Source: Geothrix rubra (GTDB lineage: Bacteria; Acidobacteriota; Holophagae; Holophagales; Holophagaceae). From it: a DNA stretch of 64,000 nt. Below the pieces are notes generated by a model. It did no database searches and was not told where the DNA came from. It saw only the letters and a list, made by a program, of their open reading frames with translations. The position numbers and the translations under genes were made by a program. Shown here piece by piece: positions 16,318 to 24,757 of this stretch (its first letter is position 1; each line of letters begins with the position of its first letter). The stretch is from contig NZ_BSDD01000002.1 in the NCBI RefSeq assembly GCF_030268065.1, forward strand, positions 434,001-498,000. The letters run 5' to 3'.

Positions 16318-16617
16318 TCAGTGGGTATGGCTTCCGTACCCCTTGAGGGCCCGCTCCCCCTGGAGCTGCTGCTGCAGCTCCCGCCGGATGGCCTCCCGCT
16401 GCCCCTCCAGCTCGTGCTGGCGGGCCTGCACCTGCTGCCCCAGCCTGCGGGCCAGAGCGAGGGTCTCCTCCCAGCCAGGGCCCCGTTCCGCGCCGGCGAG
16501 GGCCTCCTTGAAGTTCCGGTTCCACGCTTCGAGCAGGGCCCCATCCAGGGGCGTGGCGCCATCCCTCAGCCAGTCCTCCAGTTGCCCCAGGGCCGCCCGG
16601 ACCGCGGCGTCGCTCAT
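16318..16617 (-). CDS. Small coiled-coil protein downstream of fliS (FliT-like position)
   Basis: A 99-residue, mostly helical protein (MSDAAVRAALGQLEDWLRDG...) with a heptad-rich, Gln/Arg-rich second half (about residues 58-90) and a His-containing C-terminus. Its ATG overlaps the fliS stop (ATGA), so it is translated with fliS. In many bacteria the gene after fliS encodes FliT, a small helical export chaperone of the cap protein FliD; size and position fit, but sequence identity cannot be claimed. A role as a flagellar chaperone is therefore an inference from context. Confidence 0.65.
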   Translation of the reverse strand: MSDAAVRAALGQLEDWLRDGATPLDGALLEAWNRNFKEALAGAERGPGWEETLALARRLGQQVQARQHELEGQREAIRRELQQQLQGERALKGYGSHTH

Positions 16618-17033
16618 CCCACCAGGTCCCGGACCGCCATCGCCGCCGGCGCGGTCCGCTGCTGGAGGTCCAGCTGCTCCCAGGCCTGGCGGATCTCCCC
16701 CATCTGGCGGTGCACCTCCTCCAGGCGCTTCGCGTCCTTGGTCCTGCTGGCCGCCAGGATCTCCGAGGACCACCACCGGTGGAGCCCCTGGAGGTTCTGG
16801 GCCAATCCGCCGCCGTTCTCCACATCCAGGCGATTCGTCAATTCCTCGATGATGGCCAGCACCCGGTTGGTGTGCCGGGCCTTCGCCTCGTAGTCCTTCC
16901 GGTCGAGGGCCTGCACAGCCTGGAAGAGGAACCGCTGACCCCCCTCGAGCAGGAGGGCCACCAGCTGCACCTGGGAGGCGCCCATCACGCGCTGGAAGAG
17001 GTACTGGTTGCTGGCCTTGGCATAGGGCGTCAT
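16614..17033 (-). CDS. fliS: Flagellar export chaperone FliS
   Basis: A 139-residue four-helix chaperone that binds the flagellin C-terminus in the cytoplasm and prevents premature polymerisation. The N-terminus Y-x-x-x-S-N-Q-Y-L pattern and QLVALLLEGGQRFLFQAVQAL are typical FliS motifs, and helix 2 has HTNRVLAIIEELTNRLDV. Length is about 130-140 as expected. It sits downstream of fliD and overlaps the next small gene by four bases. Confidence 0.92.
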   Translation of the reverse strand: MTPYAKASNQYLFQRVMGASQVQLVALLLEGGQRFLFQAVQALDRKDYEAKARHTNRVLAIIEELTNRLDVENGGGLAQNLQGLHRWWSSEILAASRTKDAKRLEEVHRQMGEIRQAWEQLDLQQRTAPAAMAVRDLVG

Positions 17034-17083
17034 GGATCACTTCCCGGAGGATTCTTCGGCACGAACAGCGAATGGCTTGAGGC

Positions 17084-18790
17084 TCAGCCCATGCCGGAGA
17101 TGCTCTGCCCGGCGGCCTGGAGCTGGCCGATGACAGATTCGACCTGGGCGAACTGCGCCTGGAGCTGGACCTTGCGCCGATCCAGCCGGGCCTGCCCCAC
17201 GGTGATCTGGCTGGCCAGGGTGCGATTCTGGTCGTTGATGCTGCTGATGATGCGGGTCAGCATCCCCGAGCCGTAGTCCGTGATGCTCGAGACGGCGTCC
17301 TGGGTGGCTTGGCTGACGCCTCGCGAGACGGTGAGGGTCCCGCTTCCGACGCCGCTCACTCCCAGGATGAGGCCTTCCAGGGGCGTTCCGGCCGTGCCCA
17401 CCAGGCTCCCGTTGGCCCCCGACAGGGTGTAGCTGTTCCCGCCCACGGTGAAGGTGCCGGACACGGCGCCGCCGCTGACGTAGGAGGTGATGTTGAAGCC
17501 GATGGCGCCGGTGGCGGTGTTCGGCCCCGCGCCGTAGAACGAGACGGCAGCGCTGGTGGAGACACCGCTGTTGGCGAAGACCTGCTTCGCCGCGGTGGGA
17601 TCCTTGTCGAGGGCGGCCTGGAAGGCCGTCGTGTCGAGGCTCAGGGTCCCGTCCTGGTTGGTCTTGACGCCGAGGCTGGCCGTCGAGTTGAAGGTCGCGG
17701 TGGAGCTCAGTCCCGCTGGCACCCCCGTCAGCGCGGAGCGGATCTGGGAGATGAAGCCCCGGGAGGAGGAGTCGTTGTAGAGGGCCCCACCCGCGGCCGA
17801 AGCGCCCTTGTAATCGCTGAGGAGCGAATTGAACTTGCTGATGACGTCCTGCATGGCGCTGGTGATGGACGACTTGTCCACCCCCACCGTGAGGGTGGTG
17901 ATCCCCGTCTGGCCGCCCTGCTTGAGGTTGAAGGTCACCCCGGCCACGGCATCGGTGACCGAATTGGTCTTGCGGGTGAGCTGCACGCCATTGACGGAGA
18001 ACAGCGCGTCCTTGGCCACGTTGGCGCCGCCGGAGGCGAGTCCGCCGCTGATCGTGGTGGGCGCGGTCATGCTGTCGACCGTGCCCGCGGCGATCCCGAG
18101 GGTGTTGACGGCGCCTCCGGCGGTGACGTCCGCCAGGGTCACCACGCCCCCGGTCGTGCCGGTTCCGGTCGTGTTGGACGTGAGCACCAGCTGGTAGGGG
18201 TTGGCGCCGCTCCCCGTGTTCACCACGGTGGCGGTCACGCCCAATCCCTTGGAGCCTGGCACGTTCGGGTCAGGCGTGCTCAGGGCGTTGATGGCGTCCC
18301 GGAGCCCGTAGAGGTTGTTGTTGGCGCTGCCGAGGGTCAGGGTCCGGATCACGCCGTCCGTGCCCTGGATGGCGAAACTGGCGGAGCTCCCGCTGAAGAC
18401 CGGGGTGGCCAGGGGATCCGCCACGGCGAGGTTGGTGGGCAGGCCACCGGACAGGGTCGGCGAGATCTTTCCAGCCGTGGCGACCTGGGTCACCTGGAGG
18501 TCGTAGCTGCCCACGGCGGCCCCGGTGGCCGTGGCCGTGACATAGGTGTTGTTGGTGTCGGAGCTGGTGACGGTACGGGCGTCGAAGGCGGTCCCGCCAA
18601 GGGTCGCCGCGCTCGAGGAAAGGGCATTCATGTCACCCTGCAGTTTCTGCAGGGCCGCCAGGCGGTTGTTGTTGGCCGTTTGCTGGTCCTGGAGCCGCTG
18701 CACCGGCTGCCCCTCCTGCTGGAGGATGGCGCTGATGAGGGAATTCCAGTCGATGCCGGTCGCCACACCGGTGGAACTGATGGTCGCCAT
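17084..18790 (-). CDS. fliD: Flagellar cap protein FliD (hook-associated protein 2)
   Basis: A 568-residue filament cap protein that promotes flagellin assembly at the tip. The N-terminal coiled-coil segment TGVATGIDWNSLISAILQQE and linked LAALQKLQGDMNALSSS are FliD_N features, and the C-terminal FliD_C region contains YGSGMLTRIISSINDQNRTL, ending in a coiled coil. The central part is Ser/Thr/Gly-rich beta sequence, as usual for surface-exposed domains. It lies 24 bp after flaG and 50 bp before fliS, in one operon-like block. Confidence 0.95.
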   Translation of the reverse strand: MATISSTGVATGIDWNSLISAILQQEGQPVQRLQDQQTANNNRLAALQKLQGDMNALSSSAATLGGTAFDARTVTSSDTNNTYVTATATGAAVGSYDLQVTQVATAGKISPTLSGGLPTNLAVADPLATPVFSGSSASFAIQGTDGVIRTLTLGSANNNLYGLRDAINALSTPDPNVPGSKGLGVTATVVNTGSGANPYQLVLTSNTTGTGTTGGVVTLADVTAGGAVNTLGIAAGTVDSMTAPTTISGGLASGGANVAKDALFSVNGVQLTRKTNSVTDAVAGVTFNLKQGGQTGITTLTVGVDKSSITSAMQDVISKFNSLLSDYKGASAAGGALYNDSSSRGFISQIRSALTGVPAGLSSTATFNSTASLGVKTNQDGTLSLDTTAFQAALDKDPTAAKQVFANSGVSTSAAVSFYGAGPNTATGAIGFNITSYVSGGAVSGTFTVGGNSYTLSGANGSLVGTAGTPLEGLILGVSGVGSGTLTVSRGVSQATQDAVSSITDYGSGMLTRIISSINDQNRTLASQITVGQARLDRRKVQLQAQFAQVESVIGQLQAAGQSISGMG

Positions 18791-18814
18791 GGTTGCCTCC
18801 TTCGGGGAGCGCGT

Positions 18815-19201
18815 TCAGCCCTGCTGATCCACCAGGACACCGGAAGCGTCCATGGCGTGCGACAGTTCACGCAACTTGTGGGCCATGGCCAGCACCTCCT
18901 CGGAGGGCACCTGACGGATGACCTTCCGGGTCCTGGCGTCCACGACCTTGAAGTAGGGCTCGTTGGTGGCCCGGTCCACCTGGAAGACCAGATCGGGCTG
19001 GGTCTGCTGCAGGAATTCGCTGAACACCTGGGCCGCGGAGTTGACTTCCGCAGACGTGGGGACCTTGGCGGACGCCGAAGGCACCCTGTCTGAGGCCGCA
19101 GGAACGGCCTGTGCCGGGAGCGGCTGGTTCGGCTTGGCCGGAGGGCCAGCCGGCGGGAGGCCCGGCGCCAAGCTCACCGCGAGGTTGACTTGATCGGCCA
19201 T
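18815..19201 (-). CDS. flaG: FlaG family flagellar protein
   Basis: A 128-residue FlaG protein, a small partner of flagellin genes that affects filament length in several bacteria. The first 60 residues are Pro/Ala-rich and disordered. The conserved domain is in the second half: LVFQVDRATNEPYFKVVDARTRKVIRQVPSEEVL, matching the FlaG 'F..D..T...V.V.D..T.EVIRQIP' pattern. TAAGGAG precedes the ATG. It lies between fliC and fliD, its common place. Confidence 0.92.
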   Translation of the reverse strand: MADQVNLAVSLAPGLPPAGPPAKPNQPLPAQAVPAASDRVPSASAKVPTSAEVNSAAQVFSEFLQQTQPDLVFQVDRATNEPYFKVVDARTRKVIRQVPSEEVLAMAHKLRELSHAMDASGVLVDQQG

Positions 19202-19229
19202 GGGGGAGACTCCTTACCCGATACCCAAA

Positions 19230-19255
19230 GGGGGCCGGCCCTTCGGCCCGCCCCC
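19230..19255 (-). terminator. Hairpin after fliC
   Basis: GGGGGCCGGCC (19230-19240) and GGCCCGCCCCC (19245-19255) form an 11-bp stem with one mismatch and a CTTC loop, just past the flagellin stop. On the minus strand it is followed by TTTGGG. It probably ends most fliC transcripts and limits read-through into flaG-fliD-fliS. Confidence 0.6.
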
Positions 19256-19274
19256 CATGGGATCAGATTCCAGA

Positions 19275-20060
19275 CTACTGGAGGAGAGCGAGGACACTCT
19301 GGGCGGACTGGTTGGACTTGCCCAGGGCGCTGATGCCCGACTGGTTCAGGATCTGGAACTTGGACAGGTTCACCACCTCGTTCGCGATGTTCGCGTCCGT
19401 GATCTGGCTGGAGGCGGCCTGCAGGTTCTGCGACTGGATGCCGAGCACGGCCGAGTAGGAGTTCAGCGTGGCCTCGGAGGCACCGAGGGTCGCCCGCTGG
19501 GTGGACACCGTCTGGAGGTCGGCCTTCACGGCACTCAGCTGGCCGGCGACAGAGGCATCCGTCCCGCTGGTGATGCTGGTCTTGGCCAGGGAAGTGGTGA
19601 GATCCACCGCAGCAAAGGACCCGACCGAGATCTTGGCCGTGTTGCTGAACACCGACGTTCCGTTGAAGGTGGTGCTATTCAGGATGTCCGCGATGGTGGC
19701 GTTGTTCTTGGAGTACTCGGCGTTGATGTTGGCCTTGCCGTTGGCATCCAGGGTACCAGTGGAGGCCTGCTGGGTCAGCTCGGCCTGCCGCTGCAGGAGG
19801 TTGGTGATGGTGTCCAGCGCGCCGTCCGCCACCTGGAGGAGGGAGACGCCGTCGTTGGCGTTGCGCTGGGCCTGGTCGGCCACCTTGACCTCGGTATTCA
19901 GCTGATTGCTGATGCCCAGGCCAGCCGCATCATCCGACGCCTTGTTGATGCGCTTGCCGCTCGTGAGGCGCTCGATGGTCTGGTTCAGACCCATCTGGGT
20001 GAGGCCCAGCTGGCGGGAGGCGTTGAGGCCGGTGATGTTGTTGAGAATGGAAAGGGACAT
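19275..20060 (-). CDS. fliC: Flagellin
   Basis: A 261-residue flagellin, the filament subunit. Both conserved ends are present: MSLSILNNITGLNASRQLG, LTSGKRINKASDDAAGLG and NDGVSLLQVADGALDTI at the N-terminal D0/D1 region, and SQITDANIANEVVNLSK with ILNQSGISAL at the C-terminus, ending SVLALLQ. The central variable domain is very short and Ser/Thr-rich, so this is a minimal flagellin similar in size to those of Bacillus. GGAGGA lies before the ATG. A sigma-28-like promoter precedes it, and it leads the flagellar block. Confidence 0.97.
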   Translation of the reverse strand: MSLSILNNITGLNASRQLGLTQMGLNQTIERLTSGKRINKASDDAAGLGISNQLNTEVKVADQAQRNANDGVSLLQVADGALDTITNLLQRQAELTQQASTGTLDANGKANINAEYSKNNATIADILNSTTFNGTSVFSNTAKISVGSFAAVDLTTSLAKTSITSGTDASVAGQLSAVKADLQTVSTQRATLGASEATLNSYSAVLGIQSQNLQAASSQITDANIANEVVNLSKFQILNQSGISALGKSNQSAQSVLALLQ

Positions 20061-20134
20061 GGCATCCTCCTTGATGCACAGGACAGCATCCGTGCCGTCC
20101 GGGTTGGGTCGCGGATGGGAACCCGCTGAGTGCC

Positions 20135-20162
20135 TATTCGACGGGGCCGGGCCGAACCTTTA
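20135..20162 (-). promoter_or_regulatory. Candidate sigma-28 promoter for flagellin
   Basis: Read on the minus strand, TAAAGG at 20162-20157 is followed, about 15 bases later, by GTCGAATA at 20142-20135, close to the sigma-28 (FliA) consensus TAAA-N15-GCCGATAA. It lies about 75 bases before the fliC ATG, leaving a leader with a good ribosome binding site. The match in the -10 is imperfect, so this is moderate support only. Confidence 0.45.
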
Positions 20163-20184
20163 ATTTTTTTTTCGAAGCCCTACC

Positions 20185-21513
20185 ATGGGCCCCATGCCCA
20201 CCCTCTCCCTGTCCATGATCGTGAAGAACGAGGCGGCCCACCTGCCCCGGTGCCTCGCCTCCGTCCGCGATCTCGTGGACGAGATCGTGGTGGTGGACAC
20301 GGGCTCCACGGACGAGACGGTCCACATCGCGGAGACCTTCGGGGCCCGGGTGGGCCACTTCCCCTGGACCGGCGATTTCTCCGCAGCCCGGAATGCCAGC
20401 CTGAGGCTCTGCACCGGCGACTGGATCCTCGTCCTCGACGCCGACGAGGCGGTGGATCCCCTGGACCACCCCACCCTCCGGAAGGCCTGCGAACAGAAGC
20501 GGATCCCGGCCTTCACCCTGACTTTCCGGAACTACTTCCTGGATGGCGACCGGCTCATGATGGACCAGGCCGTCCAGCCCAACGACGGCCGCTACCCCCT
20601 CGGCGCGGGCTACAGCCTCTTCGCGACCCACCGGGGTTTGCGTCTCTGCCGGAACGCCCCGGGTCTGGCCTTCACGGGGCGCATCCACGAGCTCCTCGAT
20701 CCGTACTTCCACCGGCGGAAGCTCCCCATCGGTTCCCTCGATGCGGTGATCCACCACTTCGGGAAGGTGGACCTCGCCCGCGAGGAGGCCAAGAAGACCC
20801 TGTACCTGCAGATGGCCCTCGACGCCGCCGGGGCGGAGCCGCGGAACCAGCAGCACCAGTTCAACGTGCTGCTCCAGGCGGCCGTCGCCCGGGACTGGGA
20901 GCTGGCGATCCGGGCTGGGACCGCCTGGCTGGCGCTGTCGCCCGCCCCCAAGACCTCGGGCCTCATGACCCTCGCCGTGGCCTACCAGGGCGCCGGGCGG
21001 GTGGAGGAGTCCATCCCCCTCTTCCAGCGGATCCTGGCCCTGGAGCCGGACCACCCCACGGCGCTCTGCCGGCTCGCCCTCTCCCTCGCCGCCCTCCAAC
21101 GGACCAGCGAGGCCCTGGAGATGCTGGAAGGCACCCTCCGGCGGCGCCCGGATCTCTCCGCGATCTGGCTCGCCATCGTCGACATCCTGAGCGCCATGCG
21201 GCGCTACGACGATACCCGGGAGGTGCTCAAGCGGGCCGTGGCCGCCTGCCCCAAGGATCCGGCCCTCCGCACGAAGCAGGTGGACCTCGATCTGCAGCTG
21301 GGCCTGAAGGCGCAGGCCGTGGCCGATGCCTGGGAGGCCCTGCGGGCCATCCCCGCCTGCGGGGGCGGCCAGTGGCACAGCCTCGTGGCGTCCCACCTGC
21401 TGGCGTCCGGCCATGCCCCCGAAGCCAGGGTGGTGGTCGACCTCGGGTTGAAGGCCTTCCCCGGGAACCCGGAGCTGGAGGCCCTCAGGCATTCGATGGC
21501 GACCCCGATCTGA
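20185..21513 (+). CDS. Family 2 glycosyltransferase with C-terminal TPR repeats
   Basis: A 442-residue cytoplasmic glycosyltransferase. The N-terminal GT-A domain (about 1-230) starts LSLSMIVKNEAAHLPRCL, has VVDTGSTDETVHIAE for nucleotide binding and LVLDADEAVD as the DxD metal motif. Residues about 235-440 form TPR-like repeats (YQGAGRVEESIPLFQRILALEPDHP). This SunS/TPR-type layout is used by enzymes that glycosylate peptides and proteins. It is divergent from flagellin, sharing a 124-bp upstream region, so flagellin is a plausible acceptor, but that is inference. Two start ATGs nine bases apart (20185, 20194) are possible. Confidence 0.85.
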   Translation: MGPMPTLSLSMIVKNEAAHLPRCLASVRDLVDEIVVVDTGSTDETVHIAETFGARVGHFPWTGDFSAARNASLRLCTGDWILVLDADEAVDPLDHPTLRKACEQKRIPAFTLTFRNYFLDGDRLMMDQAVQPNDGRYPLGAGYSLFATHRGLRLCRNAPGLAFTGRIHELLDPYFHRRKLPIGSLDAVIHHFGKVDLAREEAKKTLYLQMALDAAGAEPRNQQHQFNVLLQAAVARDWELAIRAGTAWLALSPAPKTSGLMTLAVAYQGAGRVEESIPLFQRILALEPDHPTALCRLALSLAALQRTSEALEMLEGTLRRRPDLSAIWLAIVDILSAMRRYDDTREVLKRAVAACPKDPALRTKQVDLDLQLGLKAQAVADAWEALRAIPACGGGQWHSLVASHLLASGHAPEARVVVDLGLKAFPGNPELEALRHSMATPI

Positions 21514-21516
21514 CCC

Positions 21517-22905
21517 TCAGCCGGAGTCCCGGCTCAGCATGCCCTTCAGCCGGCTCATGAGCCCGCCGCGAGGCTCCTTCGCCCCGGAGGATGGCGGTGC
21601 GCTCTCCACCTCCCAGTCGGCCGGCACCGCCACCGAGGGATCCAGCTCCAGGGCCCGGCGGAAGCAGCCCTGGGCGTTGGCCGTGAAGCCCTTGCGGTGG
21701 TAGAGCTCGCCCATGAGGGCCCAGGGTTCGGCGGCCTTGGGCTTGAGACGGGAGGCGACCTGGAGGGCCTCGATGGCGCGGGTGGACCAGGCCGGGTTGG
21801 CCAGGCGGAGGCGGCCGAGCAGCAGCCAGGTGTCGTAGGACTCCGTCGAATCCCCATCGAGCTTGATGGATTGCTCGAGCGCGCGGATGGCCTCGCTGGT
21901 GCGGTCCTGCATCAGGTACGACTTGGCCTTGATGTACAGTCGACGGGCCCGGTCGGCGGGCGGCTCCTCCCCGGGCTCGAGGGCCGGTTCCGGGACGGGC
22001 GGAACCCGGGCCGCGGGTGTGGCCGGGAGGTCGGGCGGCATCATCAGCTCCAGGGGCTCCCCGTCGTAGGGCATCGCCTCCAGGACGGGAGGGGGGTCCA
22101 CGGGCGCCGGGGGCGGTTCGAGGTCTTCCGCCAGGATCTGGATGGGCTCGGGCTCAGGAGCCGGCGGGGGCTCGGGCTTCGGCAGAAGGGGGAGGTCGCC
22201 GCGGATGAGGGAAAGGCCGCCGAGGGTCCAGAGGGCCGCCACGAGCCGGGCCGCATCCGGCGCATCCAGCCCCGTGAGCGACGTGAGGGTGTCGCAGGCC
22301 AGGGGCTCGGTGCCCATGAGGGTCATGGCATAGGCGATCTTCGGGTTGAGCGGCAGATCCGAGAGGGAGAGCAGCAGGTCCGGCGGGGCCTGCCAGCGCC
22401 ACTCCGGCTCGCTGCGGAACATCTCCAGCAGCTCCCGGTCGATCTGCGCGCTCTGGAACACATCCCACACCAGACGGCGGTGGTCCAGGCGGAACTGGAG
22501 GTCCCCGCTGAGGCTCCCGTCGAGGGGCCCGGGCAGCCAGGTCAGCTTCAGGATGGGATGCTCGAGGGCGTGCAGGAGGATGGAGGCGAGCAGCTCGTGC
22601 AAGCGGGCATCCCGCTCCTCCACGGACATGAGCCCCCACTGCACCACCCGGTCTCCCACCCGCGCGCCCTCGCCGTCGGCCAGCAGCTCGTTGAGGGCCG
22701 CCATGTCGAGTACGCCGCGCCGGATGAGGAAGTTGCCGAACTGTTCGCCGACGGCATCGCTGCGCAGGTACCTCAGGTCACCGCCGGACCAGTAGAGGCG
22801 GCGGGTCCCGTCGTTCTGCTCCAGCACGAGCTCCCCCCCGGCTCCCTGCTGGTGGAGGGAGCCCATGAGGGCGGGAAGGAAATGGCGGAGGCGGACTTCG
22901 GGCAC
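21517..22905 (-). CDS. DUF4388 domain protein with TPR repeats
   Basis: A 462-residue protein. The N-terminal part matches DUF4388/PATAN-type domains found in bacterial regulatory proteins (GELVLEQNDGTRRLYWSGGDLRYL; FGNFLIRRGVLDMAALNELL). A Pro/Glu-rich linker occupies about 230-310. The C-terminus has TPR units (RLYIKAKSYLMQDRTSEAIR, LGRLRLANP, GCFRRALELDPSVAV). Such proteins occur in Acidobacteriota, Myxococcota and Deinococcota, often near signalling genes. It is convergent to the glycosyltransferase and divergent from a Ser/Thr kinase, which would suit a signalling scaffold; no enzymatic motif is visible. Confidence 0.7.
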   Translation of the reverse strand: MPEVRLRHFLPALMGSLHQQGAGGELVLEQNDGTRRLYWSGGDLRYLRSDAVGEQFGNFLIRRGVLDMAALNELLADGEGARVGDRVVQWGLMSVEERDARLHELLASILLHALEHPILKLTWLPGPLDGSLSGDLQFRLDHRRLVWDVFQSAQIDRELLEMFRSEPEWRWQAPPDLLLSLSDLPLNPKIAYAMTLMGTEPLACDTLTSLTGLDAPDAARLVAALWTLGGLSLIRGDLPLLPKPEPPPAPEPEPIQILAEDLEPPPAPVDPPPVLEAMPYDGEPLELMMPPDLPATPAARVPPVPEPALEPGEEPPADRARRLYIKAKSYLMQDRTSEAIRALEQSIKLDGDSTESYDTWLLLGRLRLANPAWSTRAIEALQVASRLKPKAAEPWALMGELYHRKGFTANAQGCFRRALELDPSVAVPADWEVESAPPSSGAKEPRGGLMSRLKGMLSRDSG

Positions 22906-22997
22906 TCACACTCCGGGATCTGATCCCTAAGTTTGCATTTTCCAGGCCAGGATTCCAGTACGGAAAGCGCCAACCATGCCGGGATATCCCAACTCCC

Positions 22998-23026
22998 TTG
23001 GCCCGGACCAGGACTGGCCCTATGCT
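22998..23026 (+). promoter_or_regulatory. Sigma-70-type promoter for the Ser/Thr kinase gene
   Basis: TTGGCC (22998-23003), a 17-base spacer and TATGCT (23021-23026) make a well-spaced -35/-10 pair 35 bases before the kinase ATG. Spacing is optimal, although each hexamer deviates from consensus. Confidence 0.5.
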
Positions 23027-23060
23027 TTCCCTCCATCCAGCCCGGCCTGGGAGAGTCCGC

Positions 23061-24755
23061 ATGTTCGAGAAGCTCGGCAAGTTCGAGATCCGTCGCGTCC
23101 TCGGCAACGGTGCCATGGGCGAGGTCTACCTCGGCGTGGATCCCTCCATCGGGCGCGAGGTGGCCATCAAGACCATCCTCCCCGCCGCGGCCCAGGGTGA
23201 CGAGGCCAAGGAGCGCTTCGCCCGGGAAGCCCGGGCCGCCGGGGTGCTGAACCACCCGAACCTGGTGACCATCTACGAGTTCGGCGAGGACCAGGGCGTG
23301 CTCTACATCGCCATGGAGTTCGTGAAGGGCCACGACCTCGACGAGCTCATCTCCCAGCAGGTCCTCACCCGTTCCGAGATCCTGGAGGTGCTGGCGCAGG
23401 TCTGCGACGGGCTGGGCTTCGCCCACCGCCAGCACATCGTCCACCGGGACATCAAGCCCACCAACGTCCGGGTGCACCAGGACGGGCGGCGCCTCCACGC
23501 GAAGGTGATGGACTTCGGCGTGGCCAAGATCAGCAACTCGGACATGACCGCCACCGGCATGGTGATGGGCACCGTGAGCTACATGGCCCCGGAGTACATC
23601 CGCACGGGCAAGCCCGATCCGCGGAGCGACCTCTTCGCCGTGGGCGTCATGCTCTACGAAGCCCTCAGCGGACGGAGGCCCTTCGCGGGGGACACCACCC
23701 CGACCATCCTCTACAAGATCGTCAATGAGCCCCCGGAGCCCATCGACACCCAGCAGCTCCAGGGCATCAGCCCCGCCATCAAGTCCGTGCTGGACCGGGC
23801 CCTCACCAAGAACCCGGACGACCGGTACCAGACCGCGGAGGATCTGGCCAAGGCCCTCCGGGCGGCCAAGGACCCCTCGTGGATGGGCCAGCTCGACGAA
23901 GCCACCTCCCTGCTCCGGGCTGCGGCGCCCACGGCCCCCGCGCCGGCCGCCCCCGCCGCCCCCACGGCCCAGGCCACGGCGGTCCTGGCCTCCCAGCCCA
24001 CGGCCGGCGTGCCCCAGGCCACCCCCGTCCCGGCGCCCCGACCCGCCACCCGCCCGGCCGCCGGATCCCGCACCGGCCTCTGGATCGGCACCGCCGCTCT
24101 CCTGCTGGCGGGCCTGGGCGGCCTGGCCTGGTGGAAGCTCCGCGGGTCCACGGCCGCCCCTCAAGCCGCCGCGGCGGCCGCCCCGGATTCCGGGCTGCCC
24201 GCCCCCTCCGGGGCTCCGGCCACACCGACACCGGCCGCCCATCCCGCGCCAGGGACGCCCCCGCGGCCGGCCGGACCCGACCTCGCGCCGTCGGCCCCAG
24301 CGACGCGGCCGACGCCCGCGAAGGAGTCGCCACGGCTGGAGACGCCTCCCGCCGAGTCCCGCCCCGCCCCCGCCCAGAAGGCTCCTGAGCCGAAGACCCT
24401 CGACCAGCCGGAACGCTTCCAGGACGACCACCTGGAAAAGCTGCAGCCCTCCGAACGGATGAACCTGGGCAACGTCTCCATGAGCGAGGCGATCCAGATG
24501 GCCGACTCCCAGCCGGAGAAGGCCATCCACGGCTTCCGCCAGGCGCTCAAGGCCGATCCCTACAACGTCAACGCCCATGCCTGGCTGGCCGCCGTCCTCT
24601 ACGAGCAGGGGCGGATGGGCGAGTTCCACCAGGAGCTTCGCGAGGCCCGCCGGCTGGGGCTCCTGGGCCAGATGGCCAGCCGGAACATCCGCTTCCGCCA
24701 GGCCCTGAACCAGGCCCGCTTCAACCGGAAGCTTCCGCCCGACCTGGCGGAGTGA
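23061..24755 (+). CDS. Transmembrane serine/threonine protein kinase (Hanks-type)
   Basis: A 564-residue kinase. The catalytic domain (about 7-270) has the glycine loop LGNGAMGEVYLG, the ATP-binding lysine in VAIK (Lys37), HRDIKPTN (Asp130), DFGVAK (151-156) and MAPEYI. A Pro/Ala-rich linker leads to one membrane helix at about residues 335-352 (LWIGTAALLLAGLGGLAWW), then another Pro-rich stretch, and a C-terminal helical TPR-like unit (AIHGFRQALKADPYNVNAH). This PknB-like topology puts the TPR end across the membrane or at its surface. I used the ATG at 23061 because earlier in-frame starts lack a ribosome binding site. It overlaps or nearly abuts rnc. Confidence 0.93.
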   Translation: MFEKLGKFEIRRVLGNGAMGEVYLGVDPSIGREVAIKTILPAAAQGDEAKERFAREARAAGVLNHPNLVTIYEFGEDQGVLYIAMEFVKGHDLDELISQQVLTRSEILEVLAQVCDGLGFAHRQHIVHRDIKPTNVRVHQDGRRLHAKVMDFGVAKISNSDMTATGMVMGTVSYMAPEYIRTGKPDPRSDLFAVGVMLYEALSGRRPFAGDTTPTILYKIVNEPPEPIDTQQLQGISPAIKSVLDRALTKNPDDRYQTAEDLAKALRAAKDPSWMGQLDEATSLLRAAAPTAPAPAAPAAPTAQATAVLASQPTAGVPQATPVPAPRPATRPAAGSRTGLWIGTAALLLAGLGGLAWWKLRGSTAAPQAAAAAAPDSGLPAPSGAPATPTPAAHPAPGTPPRPAGPDLAPSAPATRPTPAKESPRLETPPAESRPAPAQKAPEPKTLDQPERFQDDHLEKLQPSERMNLGNVSMSEAIQMADSQPEKAIHGFRQALKADPYNVNAHAWLAAVLYEQGRMGEFHQELREARRLGLLGQMASRNIRFRQALNQARFNRKLPPDLAE

Positions 24756-24757
24756 GC

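Noticed and set aside
20157-20172. T-rich run upstream of the glycosyltransferase as an intrinsic terminator
   Set aside because: No stem precedes it on the plus strand; it lies in a divergent promoter region and adjoins the flagellin promoter candidate.
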